From Streblospio benedicti (lineage: Eukaryota > Annelida > Polychaeta > Spionida > Spionidae): a stretch of DNA of 64,000 nt. Position 1 is the stretch's first letter. Each line of letters starts with the position of its first letter. Made by a program: the position numbers and the translations under genes. Where the stretch lies: NCBI GenBank assembly GCA_019095985.1, contig CM032665.1:35941556-36005555 (forward strand), read 5' to 3'. Of the stretch, positions 11,701 through 26,700 are shown piece after piece. Below the pieces are notes generated by a model. The model worked only from the letters and a program-made list of their open reading frames with translations, was not told the DNA's origin and made no database searches.

Positions 11701-14700
11701 ATAATGAGGTTTCATGTGACACTGAAAACATGTACCTAAGACTGTGGGAATTATTTTGAGCCATGGTCAATATCTAGATAATTAAGTTTTGTACGTTTTT
11801 CGTCATATACAGGTTGAGAATGAAGTAGAAAAGTGCTACTGACTCGTTCAACAGGATGAGTAACACTCAAAAATCTACCCGTCTTCAAAAAACTTTACTT
11901 GTCCTTGTTGCACAAAGCTCTCTCCTTTTATTTAAAATGGACCAGAATGTGCTATGTGCCAAAAGCACAAGCTGCTAAAATATCATCCTTCTCAAGATTT
12001 TACACCTCAATATATGACCTCAATAATATGACTGTACAAGTAGCTAATCCTAACCCTGGTTATGAATTATTATTTTTAATAATTATATTTGTGTCTACAT
12101 ATTTGCTATTTGATTAAAATAAAAGATCCATAGTTCTGTTTCATCATTTTCATGTCTTTTTATACCCATGCACACTTAACATTTCTGCAGAAAATTCTGA
12201 AGGATGGGAAACTGTGCACAGAAGCTGGAGAATGAAGCGCACTCTTTCCGGGAGCAGCCGCTCCTCCGGGGGCAACAGCCAGGGGAAGAAATCAACTCAA
12301 AAGCCTGTTATCAATAAGAATGACTGGAATAAAAATACACAGGCAACGGTGGAGCGTCAAAACAACAGATATCAATCCAATCAAAATAATGAAAAAGTCA
12401 CATGTAATTCCAATAAAAAAACAGGGGGAAATATTTTAAAGAGCAATAAGGAAAATGTGAATAAAAAAGTATGTTCAGATGACATTGTAGAAAACAAAGG
12501 CGATAAGTCTAAAAGTGGCAAGAGCTATTCTGAGATTGTTGCTTTGTCAAAAACGAAACATCCAGATCAAATAGCAAAAAATGGAACCACAGCAGAACCA
12601 GAATTTAATCACTGTAAAGAATTAAAAGATATATCTAAAAACACTGAAAATATCAAAAAACCAATTGAAAATTCCAAAGAACCAATTCAGCATATTGAAA
12701 ATTCAGGGTATGTACAAAATGATTTATTATCAGGCAAGGAAGCTTTTGTAGAAAATGCTAAAGGTAGTGTGACCTCTGATATCATGGGAGTTGAAAGTCA
12801 AATGTATGAAAAACCCTTCAGTGAAATAGAAGCTGAATGTTCAGGTGACGGAAAAAGCTCCAATAACACAGAATTTGAAAGTGCAAAGGATGAAGAAATC
12901 TCAGAAATTGAAAATCTAAAGGATGAAGTGGGCTCTAATAAAACAGTGGTTGAAGAGGATTTGCTAGCTTCAGAATTAGAAAGCGTAAGTTAGATTACTG
13001 TATGAGAATCATAATCTACTATTGGTATAGAGCCTTTAAAAATAGCAGCACCTAAACAATGGAATAAGCTTCCTCTCTCCATAAAACAACCCAAGATTCT
13101 TACCATTTTTAAATCTCAACTAAAGCACCATTTGTTAAGGAGGCCTACAAGCGCACATGAACATTTGTGCTATGAAAATATTATTGTATTGTATGAGAGT
13201 AATGGTTCACTGTTTGTGGCTTGCTGCTGTAGGCGCTGCGTGTGGTGTTGGATGAGGAGGACGCTTTGGAGCAGGAGAATGCCGCTGCACTTGCTGAGGC
13301 CGCGGCTGAGGAGCAGACGTATCTGCGAGAGATCGCCCGTGAACAGAGCACCGACATCACTGTCATGGACGACGATGATGATGACGACGATGACAACGAA
13401 GAGGTAAGGTGCCAGTGAAAGGAATGAGCCGCTCTTGCCGGTTGCTTTATGTCGACGCCCCGAAAAGGACCGAAATATGTGTAAGCCACTGGATCTTTCT
13501 GTCGCAACCAAACTTAAATTGGGTAGTATTGTCTAGTGACATGTCCAAAAACTATTACATTCATGTGGGAGACATAATATTCAATGGATATTCATTTTTT
13601 CACATTTCCAACTCATAATAGATAGACCTTGTTTGTTAGTTTGTCGATTATTAATGTTTCAGATCAGCCAGAAAGCATTAGAGACCTCGGATGAGCAGGG
13701 ACCTCTAGATTGGGACACAATCCTCCAGCAACATGATGGTAGGTAAAAATAGATATCATAAATAATAGAACCAACATCTTTAATTATTCACAAAAGAATA
13801 AAAATGAATGTTTTGATTTTTTAACATACATTCCTTCCTTTATATTGTATTGTGCGTGCAGCTGAGTGTGCGAGCGGGCTGAGCTGGGGCGACATGGTGG
13901 AGGAGGAGGACCAGGAGGCTGCCGCCGCGGCCCGCACGCCTGGCAGGGTCGTCATCATACACGAAAAGCTCTCATCACCCTCGAGGAAAAGGTGCTAGCC
14001 AATAGCTTTACACCAATCAATTTCCAAACTTAGGTTATACATACATAACGTATGTTTATCACTTACCGTATCCTTGTTCATTAAAGCGCACTGAGCTTGT
14101 ATTTAGGATGCACGTTCATATTGATAATAAGCTCATGCGCTCCTATCTGAGAATAAACCAAATTTTCAATAAAAGAGGAAAAATTTTAAACTTTAGAAAG
14201 TCATATTGTTTATGGTGGAAGTGCGTACTAGGCACAGCTATTCTACATACTAAATCATCGTTTTATTTCGATGCGCCACTTTTTTATGAGCTTTTCATAA
14301 CGCAAACAGTATGGTTTGTCGTTATGGACTCAATCTATGTTCAATAAATGCTTTTAATATCGCGGGATTTCTTTTCGATATGTAAATTTGCCGGCCGTTG
14401 ATCCGCCATATTTCTTCACCAACAACAGACGAATGAAATGTTATATTTTCATTTTACGGGCTCTAAGGATCTCTACCTATCTTAATATGAATGGCATAAA
14501 TAAAGTCAAAATGAAAGAAATGATTTGCTGTTGAAAATCCACCTCAAATGATAGCTATCGTGACATTTAATGGCTTTGAGGAACAAGCGAGTGATAATGG
14601 GTGTCTTTATTTGGTTTACTCAATAGACCGTCTAGCCAGGGTGTTCAAACTTGGGTGCGCCCTGTTTCTCGAAAATAAGAGCATGCGCTTGATGTCAAGA

Positions 14701-17700
14701 ACAAATTTAACTATCAAAAGGCCTGAAAACATGTTTTTCGGTTATAAGCCGAGAATAAGAGCATGCGCTTGATGTCAAGAACAAATTTAACTATCAAAAG
14801 GCCTGAAAACATGTCTTTCGGTTATAAGCGCGGCGCTTTAATGCACGGGGATACGGTACATAATATATTCTAAATTGGTCAAAAGTTCATATTGTCACAT
14901 ATTTTGTATCATCTGGTCTAAAGAGTATTTGTCTACAAGCTCTGGAAATCTGCTGTCTGTAGAGTGTAAATAATTAAGAGACATACTATAATCTAGTTCT
15001 CAAACAGTATACTTTATTGTTGTATGTTCTAGGTCTCCCACAGAGTCTCGCAAGCGGCATGAAGAGAAGCAGGCAAAGGCGCAGGAACTGCGGCTCAAGC
15101 TGATGGCAGAGAAAGCCGACCGCGTGCGCACACTCTCCAAAAAGGTTCGCATCCTAATTATTTCAAAATTCATGGGATGTTGGTGGACACTCAGTTATCT
15201 TTCGCGGTGATGTATTTTGCATTTTAACATTTCAGGCACACAAAAATGAGTCACTTTCTGATGTGAGCTGTTTGTTAGTGGTTTGTTAGTGATCTGGCAG
15301 TAGTTTTTCAGTAATTCACAAGTGATTTTTTATGATGTAAATAATTGAAATCATTGACATACAAGCACGCACAATATAATTTTATGCGTTAATCATGTAT
15401 TTACTTTTGGCCGATGTGACCATGCACTATTGTGATATCACCACCCTAATTTGTGGAATAATCCCCTCACAAGCTCATTATTCAACAAATTTGGGCAGTG
15501 CTATCACAATAGTGCCCTCAAAACAAGTGGATAATTCTTCAATATTCCATAGCGAAATGTAGCCGTTGCGTTTTAGACCTCAAACATATGAAATTTAAAA
15601 TTGGAAGCTTGTTACATATTGAATATCCTTCAAAGGAAGCATTTAATGCATTTTTTGTTGTATTTGTGCTTTTTTCAATAGCCATGAGCAATGATATGAT
15701 TGTGCGATTGTGCGAAGTGACGAAAATACACCTTTCAAAATGACATCTCCGCGCATTCATTTTGAATCGAGGGCAGGACCAGCTTGGTGTTTGGAAGATA
15801 TTCTAGACAAATAAATCCATAATTCTTTTATCTGATATAGCATGGATGATTAAATACACCTCGATTTCTGCTAAAAAATATGAATTTATAGAGTCCATGG
15901 AAATGTTTTATCTCTGACATTAAATAGAAAAACGGAGATCTTCGTAGTTGTTTTTTCCTGTCAAATGAGTGTAATAGCCGAGAAATGAAGGGTGAATGGT
16001 GAATAATCAGCGTGTTTCATATTACCATGATGGTCCGTGTTTGGTTCTACTATGGTTATTTGATCTTACCATAAAACACTGGTTTGTCACCTCAGGTGAC
16101 ATTTTTCATTTTTATTCTTGTTTGTAGTTACATTATAATGCTATGGTAGATGTATCATCTGTACATTTACATTTGCATTGTCCTATAGGTGGAAGAAGTT
16201 CGTGAATACAAAAATGAGCTTCTCGAGCAGAAGCGGCTGATGATGGAGCGGAAGCTGATGCGGGCTGAGGCCAAGCGGCAGGAAATCCTGCAGTCAAAGA
16301 TGAAGAAAGCGCACGAAGAGGAGACAAAAGTGAGTTGCAGAAGGCAGTATTGATATGCAGTTGTTATAAAAGAACCCAATAAACATGGTTTATATAAGCC
16401 CTGTCACACAAACTCAACGCATTAATCAGGATTGAAAAGTCCAATTGCACCAATACATGAAACACCTGTTTTAAACGGTAAGCATACTTAAAGATAATGC
16501 TCAACGAAAAAAATAGTTGTTCTGTAAAATACAGTATCAATGAACAATGTCTTTTCCATTGCATATGCAAGGCAAATAGTAGTTAAATTCTTCACATTTA
16601 TTATTTATTACATCTTTAAATATACCAAACGTACCGTGGATTTCTGACGACAGACGTGATATTTAAGATGGTAGAGATAGGAGGCTTCTTATGTGCACCG
16701 TGTAGTTACGTCTGACGAAAATCATTCCGTTTACATTTATCTGGTAGAACTGAATGCTGACCTTGATTACAATTTAAAACAGTTGAATCTCTTTGTGCAC
16801 TTCAGGCCAATGAGATTGCGTTCATCAGCATGCTGGAAGCGCAGAACAAGCGGCACGACATCATTGTGAAACACCAGGAGTCGGAGGCTCGGCTGCAGGA
16901 CATACAGGTAACCGCAGTTAAGCCCATGGATCGAACGTCAAAAATGGGCTTAGTGTTAGAATATACGCCTATGGAAGTCAGAATAAAAATCATTTTCCCT
17001 TCAGAAATATTGACAGTTACTTCCACCCGGAACCCCCATGAGTGACCTAGGATGGAAAAATAGGGTAATTCACCTCGATAAATCCTTTGGGCAATATTAG
17101 AAGCTCCGACAAGGTTCACAATTATCTATCAATGGTATAGAATGAACATTAATGGGAACCTTAGTTTGATTCAATGACTGAAGATACATATCTGTTAATC
17201 TGCAACCAGAATACATCCAAAGTGATAATTAGTAGATAATACAGTACAGGTTCGATTATACAGATTCTGAAAGTTCGGATTAAAAAATTTGGAATATCCA
17301 GACCTACCGGTAATCTCAAGGTCCCGTCAGTATAAATGGACTCAAAAATGTCTCTCTTTTCCATCGTGTTTAATAAATTCACACGCTTCTCAAAGCTACC
17401 GTATAGGCGATTTGGCGTTAGCCTCGTCATTGCTTTCTTAAGTTGAGTTACTGGTTCTTCTCTGGATGATAGAGACTAAACTAATAAACAAGGCCATGTG
17501 TGCAATGATTTCCTAACGAGTGAGCACAGGAATACGGTACTTGAGGCATCCTCTACTGTACATGTGTGTGGTTTCCTATTTATTATTCAATAAAGTGATG
17601 TGGAACTTGCATGTATTTTATACTAAATTGATCAATCAATTCTTGATGAGGACATGTGTTCATTGGCTTTCAATTATTCATGCCACAAAGATGGCAAATT

Positions 17701-20700
17701 CATTACTGTTGATCTTTATTCCAGGAAGAACGCCAGAGGAAAGTGGAAGAAAAAGCAGCAAAGGAAGCTGCGGTAGAGGTATGTCTGTCTTCTTGCCATT
17801 AACTTGCTTTTGAGTCGCTAATTTGAAGCTTACCAACCCACAGGGTTATGTTAGACATACTGGAGTTTTGAAATGTAAATATTGTTTTTCAAGCTTCATC
17901 ATATTTTATGCCAAAGTGAATCTAAGCATTTTGATTGATAATTGTTTTTGGAATTTTCAATTTAGTCTTTCACTAAAATGCACTTTGTATGCATTACATT
18001 TTACAAATAATGGCTTGTTATATAGATTTGTTTTCTAAACTGATCATATAACATACATTGTATATTGCGGAATGCATAATTATTTTAAAATATATTTAAA
18101 TTTTGCCTTTAAAGCCTCCTATCGTGAATTTTCTACGCTAGTCAGTTAATAAATTATCAGAAAGTTGTAGAGTATTCATTAAAACTTTTATTGGTGTTTT
18201 TTATTATAACAATTAGTGGAATGTCGTTGCTATGTTAAGACTATGAAATACATTTTCAATCTAAAAGACTAAAATGAGTACAGTAGAACTTCTATTAGGA
18301 CCACCTTTGGGACCAGTGTTACGTCGTCTCAATAGAGAGCTGGTCTCTATACAGAGGTTCATTTTGGTAGCTAATGAAGTTTTGGGGCGGTGAAAACTGG
18401 TCTTATTATAGAGGTGGTCTCAATCGGAGGTTGTACTGTATGTGCAGCTCGTGCAAGAGAGAGTTGTGTTGTTTGTAGGAGCGTCGGCGGGCGCTGGAGG
18501 CAGACCGCCAGGCGCGGCTGCTCGACATGCAGGAAAAGCGCAAGGAGCGGCAGAAGGAGTTTGAGGCGCGGCAGCAGGAGAAGGAGAAGGAGCGGCTGGA
18601 GACGGCGCGGGCGCGCGAGCGCGACCGTGAGGAGCGCATCGCAGCGCTCACCCGCCGCCAGCAGCAGAACATAGAGGTGCTGCAGCGCAAGATCAAACAG
18701 AAGGTAAACATGACTCATATTGCTTCTAAAAGCATGCTTTGTTTTGTTTTGAATTTTAGTATGTGTGCTTATAACAGAAAAAAAATCTTTTTCCCACACG
18801 TAAGAATCCATTGTTAAGAAATATGCTTTCTCATTAATTGTCCAGAATCCAATGCTTATTCCTCACCAAAATAGGGTGTGCTTAAGTTTCGAAGTAAGCA
18901 CATGTGCGTTTAAGAGAGAATATTTTAACTTTTCTAAAGGGCCCAAAAAGGCACTTTTTCACTTTAAGCACAGAGTGCCTCTGTGGGGATATTAGTTAAC
19001 TACATATTCATGATTACGTACCGCGGTGTTTCCAGCAAGATGAGTCTGACAAGCGGCACAAGGAGAATCTGAAGCAGATCCGGGAGAAAGCGTTTGAGAT
19101 GAGCATCATGCGGCATGAGGACGACGACTTGGAGGCTCCGACACACACGCCGTACGACAACAAGAAACTGTGCACCGTCTGCAATGTCATGGTCAGTAGG
19201 CTCGGGGGCTGTTATGGCTTTTTACAACATGTTTGATAGCTATTTATACTAGTATCTGATACTAGTATAATTACTGGTTAACCGGCTATGATCGATTTTC
19301 TCTACATAGCCGGTTCTTAGATTGACTAACTGGTTGTTAATTTTCATGACTATTTTTCTTACCACGCTTTATATTCCACACATATCATTAATTTTGCGTG
19401 ATTTAACATTTTCCTCTTTGCCAGAAACGATAAAACACGAAACACATATACCCCGACAATGCCCTGATGTAATTGTATTCACGTGTGGTGTCAGAAACAT
19501 TTAATGTACATGACAAACATGGCAATGCATAACTTTGCCAAATTTCTGGATAAGAGATGGGAATGTAAACGTAAAAAGGGAGCAAGTTAGCATAACAGCA
19601 ATGCATATTATGTAGGCATTCATTTAGTTATCCTTTGATCATCCACCAAGCACATATTTACTGAAAATGAAATGATATACTTTGGTGAGTGATAATTCAT
19701 GGTTAACCCATTACGGTGCGGATTTGTAGCGCCAATTAACCGGTCTCAAATATTTTGATCCATCCACATACTAATTCATACTATTATTAGTCACATCCAA
19801 TGTTTCAAAAAGAGTTACAGTTGATTGACATTTAGTAGAATAGCTAGCTATTCAAGGAATTTTTTATGAGTTTGATTTTACCCATCATAAACCAGTTTCC
19901 TAATTGGACTTTTCTGTTGATTTACTTATTGATCCAAACGATAAATTCTTTCTAACAATTGAAAATAAACATTAATAGTGTGAATATACCATTAATGTGG
20001 TTATTTCATATTGACCAAGATGAAAATAAAAAGCAATTTTCCTCGAAAAGAGATGCCCCAAACCCACCTTATACAACTATATTTTTCATATTTATAATCA
20101 AGGAAAGATTTGATGATTACGTATGTGTTTTAAAAATCTACAAAACTCTCACAGCACAGTAACAAAGTATGACTCTTTAACCATAATATACGAGATATAA
20201 GGGAACATTCATTAATTCAGTGGTAGGGGGTCAGGTTTCCTTGATTATGTCGAAAGATAGCTGTATACGGTGGGTTTGGGGCATCTCTTTTTGAGGAAAA
20301 TTACATTTAGATAAACAAATGAATATTTTCTATGTTCAGATGTCTCAAAGTTTAGATATCTACATAAAGGAAAGAATTATACACATACAGCAATATAACT
20401 TTTGTATAGATGGAGAAATCTATGTAATGGTGAAAGATATATACCTGTGGCAGAGTTTTTATTTACTTTTACACTACGTTTTGATTGAGAGTTTATAATC
20501 TTTCAACAGTTATTAAGTTAAATTGCATTGCAGCCAGGTTTATGTGGACAAAGATGTCCCAATTATATTGCTATGCTGAGTTGTTACTGCTTATTTGGAT
20601 AGATTGGAGAATTGAATGCCATGGTTGCATTATGGCATAAGGATGCATTGTGATCTGCTGATGAGTTAAAATAACTGATGATTTTGCTTTAGATCATGCA

Positions 20701-23700
20701 GATAGATAATGATATGATATTCAATCAAAATTGAACTTGGCAAATGGTTACCAGCACTCAAGTTTAATTTTAGTAATGCTGTTCATGTTCTATTTTTATT
20801 ATAAAATGCTGAGTGGCTATTTCATCTGATTTTTTGTTGTTGTAAGAAATAAAATGACACAGATTGTCCATGTGTACAATTATTTGTTATCAGAAAATTT
20901 AAGTTCAACTAAATATAATCTGACATAAAATAATTTAAAGTATGTGCATGATTTAATATTTTAGTGTTTCTTACTTCAGATTCCATCAGAAGTGTATCTC
21001 TTAAGTCATCTAACTGGCAAAAAGCACCAGCAAGCAATCAGAGAAAGCAGTGCTGGCAAAGAACTTTCAAAGAAAGAAATTGTAAGTTTTATTTTCAACT
21101 TACCACATACAACCATCCAAGGGTCCATCACTTTGTTGTAATGCATTATTTATAAACATTTGTACTACCATATGCATCTGTCCAAGGGACCAGTCCCATA
21201 TAAAAAGGACCCAACCTCAAAATTTCGACCATATCAAAATCTAGACCATTAAAATTCTAACAGAAATACACATTTATTGTTTTGTAAAGAAATATAATAG
21301 ATTTTTTAATAATGACGTACATACCGTATAGGGTAACATAAATATAGTCTCATTAGTCTGTCTATTATCTACACCATGAAAATGTCAGTTTTCAAGAACA
21401 TGTGAACTTGTAACCTGTGTGTCAAAACATATAGATATACACAATGTATAACACTATGCACTTTGACCTCTCTAGAAAATATTACGTAGGTGAGATACGT
21501 TCGTAAGATATGTTTGACGTAACACTTAAACGTAAAGTAACAAGTAAAGTACTGCACTCTGTAAATTTTAAGGAAAATACACTAACACTTCAGTATCTTG
21601 CAATGTATACAACGGTTTGAGTCATTTGGCATAGATATTATTTACCCTTGCCAATTCTGCACCAATTGGTGTTACTTTAATAGAAATCCGTTTTGGTTAA
21701 AGGAAGTTATGCGACAAAAGGTGGGTTTGGATAATTAAAATCTATAGTATAACATGGTTGTTAGTTTGTTTAAATGGTTAAGAAAGAAAATTCTAAATCC
21801 ATCGATGAATAAGCTGAAGGAGTCTTAATGTATACTGAGTACAGCCCCTTAGCTTTGATTAAATTTAACTCATTGAGAGTTGTAAAGAGAGTGCAAGTAA
21901 AAAATATGAGTAGAATTCATCATTTGATCATTATATACAGGAGGAGTTTAACCTGAAGCATATCTATGATGCGCCAACGGTAGAAGGTCCCGACCCACGG
22001 GCCTCACAAGACCGAGAACGCCAGAAGGCCCTGCGGAAGCGCTGCAAGAAGCTCAGACAGAGGATGAACCAACGGTAAGGCTAAAGCAACAAATGAAGCT
22101 GAGCAAATGCTTAAAGGGACATGAACAGCAACCACCTCCTCTGACAATTTCACTTAATAATTTTATTTTTCTATTTTCTTGACATGTTGCACCTAATAAC
22201 TTCCAATTTTACAATCATAAATGCTCGTTTGATAGAAAATTATAAATAAATTAAAAAGAGAGAAAAACGAGTGGATTGACATTGTGAGGTTCATTACTAA
22301 TAACAGGACTGTAGCCTTTATCACTCATGCGCTGCAAGCCGAAATTGAGCGTGTCAGAAATAGTTATTAAGGCTGGATGTTATGGAATTCCCTCTTTGTT
22401 TACAAAACATTGGGCTGTGGGTACATTTCAAGAAACCGAAATAGGGAACTGATTAATTATGAAGAAATGAAAAGCTGCATATAAATAAAAATGTATATAT
22501 TCAAATGGTTCAGCAAGTACTATTTATGTGGCATAAAAAGTTTATATGACACGAAATTCACCTGTTCATATCTCTTTAATCAAATATGCTGATATTTTTA
22601 AAAAGATGATATAAGTGGTGAGATCATTCATCCAAGGATTCCAGCGTTATCTTTATAGATCAGCTTTCATTTCTCTTAATCACTTCACATTTTGTCTTCT
22701 TTTCCCTCCAGGGGTGTTTACTGGCTAATGATTAAAACACATTAATCTGTATACCATAGAAATAGCAGTTTTCAAGACCATGTGAACTTGTACCCTGTAG
22801 GTCAACACATACATGTACATGGTATATGACACTATGCACCTTGACCCCTTTAGAAATTATTACGTGAGATATGTACGTAACATACGTATGATGAAACAAT
22901 ATGGCACGTAAATAGAGAAAACACACCTCCTGGTTGATACTAGAAATTTTTATTGAATGAGCTTGGCCGCCGTATCGCCTGAGTGCGCAGCATGGCTGAC
23001 AAACAAGTTCAGTAAAAATTTCTAGTATCAACCCGGAGGTGCATTTTATATTTATCCCATATCACTCTAGAATTGACAAGTCCATGTACATTTAAACCAG
23101 AATATAAATATTGAAATATTGAGCTTCAAAGTCGGTTATGTCAAAGATCAGATAGAAATAGATAATATTATCTGGCGTGTTTTTAAAAATGATATTTACT
23201 AGCATACTTACATTTACAAATGCAACAGCAATGAAGAAGATCAAAAAAATTTACACCAACAAATAACAAATCTATTTCAGATGAAATCTGCACTAGAACG
23301 GCACTCTATAAAGTGCACGCGATACGCCAAAACGTTGTGCCCATGTTTGACGTATGTTAGTCTATTGTCTTAGGCTTAAAGGTTATGCTCAGTGGCCAGA
23401 CGAATATGCTTGTATAGAAGCAATATGATATGTTCTGTGTATTCTGAAAGTTTTATTTATTTAAACAGTATTTAGAGCATTTTAATTACTACGGAATACG
23501 AGGCATTATCAACCCATCAAAACATGTGAACGCAACAAATATCAACGGAATGATTTTCGTCAGACGTAACTGGCACGGTGCACGTAAAAGGCCGCCTATC
23601 TCTCCCATGTTAAATGTCATGTCTGCCGTCCGAAATCTGCGGTACGCCTGGCGAAAATCATTCGATTATGCAACATCACGTGACCTCGTGTTCTAGTTTG

Positions 23701-26700
23701 CAAGACAGCATTGTATTTTCAACGGTGTGATACATATTAAATGTAGAGAATATAATTATTATTATTCTTAATTTTATTCTTTTTTCTTTCTCTCTCTCTC
23801 TATGTTTTCTATGGCAAGCAAGCTCCTATCACTGAATTGACATAGCTGGAGACAGGTTTTATAACCCTGATCTTCCATTTGACTTTATCAAGTGGCCCTA
23901 ATGGGACTTGAGCTTATGACCCCAACTAACTAGTGACCATCATCTGTCTTTTGCATGTGAGTCAGCTCCGTGCCAGTGATCCTGTACTCTTTAACCTCTT
24001 TTGATCCAGTTTGGTAATGGAAGTGCTGATCTATACATGTAGTTCTATGACTAGACCTAATTTCAAGCACATTCATGTACCGTAATCATTCTTATCTAAT
24101 TCGTGTATACAATATACAACAAAGGTGTATTATTGATACTGGACTTCCTATTGTCAGTCATTACTACACTGAACATCTATGCCTGAGGTTTGCGCATTCT
24201 GAGCAAACTGATGAGGTGTCGCCATCGGTGTATGATCACAGTGGACTTAACAAAACAAATGGAATTGGCCAAATTGACAGCTAACTTAATAAGCGCGCTG
24301 AGCGAGGCTGTGCACGCCGAGGCTCTAAATGCATTACGTTGCTTGCTTATTGGAGGCTGATATGATTAAGGCTGGAAATGTACTCAATGAGGGCAACTTA
24401 TTCCCTGCGATAGACACACAGCCTCGATGTACTTTGATCACAGGCCTCAAGAGAAATGAAGCTTCGCCAGATTTGCCACACTTCTGATCAGAATAATTCC
24501 CCCAGTGCAAAAGTACATAGTTTGTGTTAAAGTAAAGCTGTGTCCTTTAAGATGCCGCATCAAATTAATTTGCCTTTGCCTCATAATTTGCTTTCTGTTT
24601 GCCCTCAGTTTTGTGGATATCATTAATTTATGAAAATAATTTGTGTGGTGGGCCAACAATAGCCTGGCCTTCACACCTTGAGGTAGGAGCAGCCACCTGC
24701 ATGATCAAACAGCCTGCTGTTCCCCATACAGCCTCACACCTGAACAGTGCAGGTTGTTACATTGATTGCCTTCATGGAGCAGCCGCATAACATCTTGTTT
24801 CATCACTATTTGTCCGTGCAAAATCTACATCAGTCTATACTTTATTGTGGGCTCACGGGAATCTCTTTTACACTGCCAAATGACAGAGATTCGTGGAGAG
24901 AAAAATTGCGGACAGCCATAAGCCAGTCCAACACCTTATAAGGGTACAGTAAGGACTTTAATCGCGTAATGATGATGATGTATACTTGTATAGTCATCAC
25001 ATGTATACGGTCTATCAACAGATAAGTCTCAATCATGTACATAGATCTGCATCATTATCTTAAAGTTGTGTATGTTTTGCTATGATTCTGTGTGTCAAAT
25101 TGATAGCACGTCATTTTTTCTCAAATGTAGGAATGCATAATCCATTAGCAATCTTATTCCAAACTATATTTATTTTATTTTCTTCATAGCTGTTAAAAGA
25201 TAATACTCAGCCAAAATAATATTTGTCCTGTAAAGCACAGTATCAATGAACAATGCCTTTTTCCATTGCAAGTGTAAGGAAAATAATATTTATATTTTCC
25301 ACATTTGATACATATAACACCTTTAAAAATACCATGCTATCTTGCTAACTAAAACACAAGGTCACGTGATGTTGCATAATCGAATGATTTTATCTAGACG
25401 TACCATGGATTTCTAACGGCAGATGTCACGTTTAACATTGACGGGATAGGCGGCCTCTTACGTGCACCCTGCAAGTTACATCTGATGAAAATCATTCGGT
25501 TGACATGTTGCGCGAATGTGTGTAACGTCAGTTTCATACGGGCTGCCTATAAAAGACCGCTACAACGTGATTCTCTAATCGGCAAGAGGAGAAAAAACGA
25601 GATGGAAAAAAAAGTATAAATAATGTCTGAAACGAGAATGGGGTTGATAGGCTACGAGGTTCATGTGTTTAGTGTTATTAAGTCATTTGGGCTGGCTATT
25701 TGATTAAAAGTGCTCAGAGAGCACTGTGTCACTAGAGCAATGTCAACTCATGGGCAATAGAAATTTAGAAATTTTTACCTTGTGCATGATTCTCGCTCTT
25801 GAAACAAGATCAATTGGTCAGATATTAAAACTAGGTTAATAATGGCAGCAGCAAAATGGAAATGGTTTAGTGATAATCTGCTGTCATTTATTGTCACATT
25901 TAGTTAAAAAAAACTTGACTAATGTATATCATCAAACACATCGGAAGACAAGAAATTTAGTTTTGATAGCTTTGATACATTGTTATTGAAAAGGTTGTTA
26001 TTATGATTTCAGGGGACAAGAGTATGAGAGCTCACTGGCGGCAAAATCTGTGACTGCTGAATCTCCGCATAGAGCAAAGTAAGTTTATTTTACTGTCGCA
26101 ATATGATGATTACAATAAAGTACCATGTAATAATCTTTGCTTTTGTTTTACATCTTTATTGTGAAGGACACCATTTGGCAAGGCCTTTGTTATTTGAAAG
26201 TCTTGTGTTTCAAGCAGTATGTAGGCTGCACCATTCTAGGGTGTGATTCAAGGCACCATCATTGTATGTTGACACCGGAGAAGGCTCTCAGGAAGCCAGG
26301 TACAGCCTGGAACTCTTATAGAGGATCATCTCTTGTAACTCATGAGATTACAAGAATGAAATGCCTTTTGTTATGCCTGTGATAACTGTCAAAGAGGATA
26401 TGGGAATTCCCTTGTGTAATAGGTGGTGTAGCCTTTCACTTAAAGAAACCATCCTCTATGACACTGTAAAATCACTGCTTTTGTGAGTGATCATTGTGAA
26501 AGCAGACTCTAACCAAATTAGCCCCACTACACAGAGAAGAAAATAGAAATCAAATGATTTTTGTTATGTAGTTGGTGCATTTTTGAAACTCTACCCTAAG
26601 GAAATACGGCTGGGCTATTATGAGATTATATGAGTGAGAGCCATCGTGTGCCGTCTGTATTGTTCCCCCAGCTTTCAGTCAATATTTATCTGCTAATTCT

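Noticed and set aside
11899-12117. Open frame with a hydrophobic tail in intron 6
   Set aside because: No similarity to SCAPER or any family I know, no splice context, and exons 6 and 7 join in frame without it.
13369-13403. GAC/GAT run as a microsatellite
   Set aside because: It is the coding acidic run at the end of exon 8, in frame and followed by a good donor.
18371-18811. Minus-strand frame over exon 15
   Set aside because: Antisense of a GC-rich coiled-coil exon joined to a MITE; a related minus frame at 5697-6011 arises from the other MITE copy. Not a gene.
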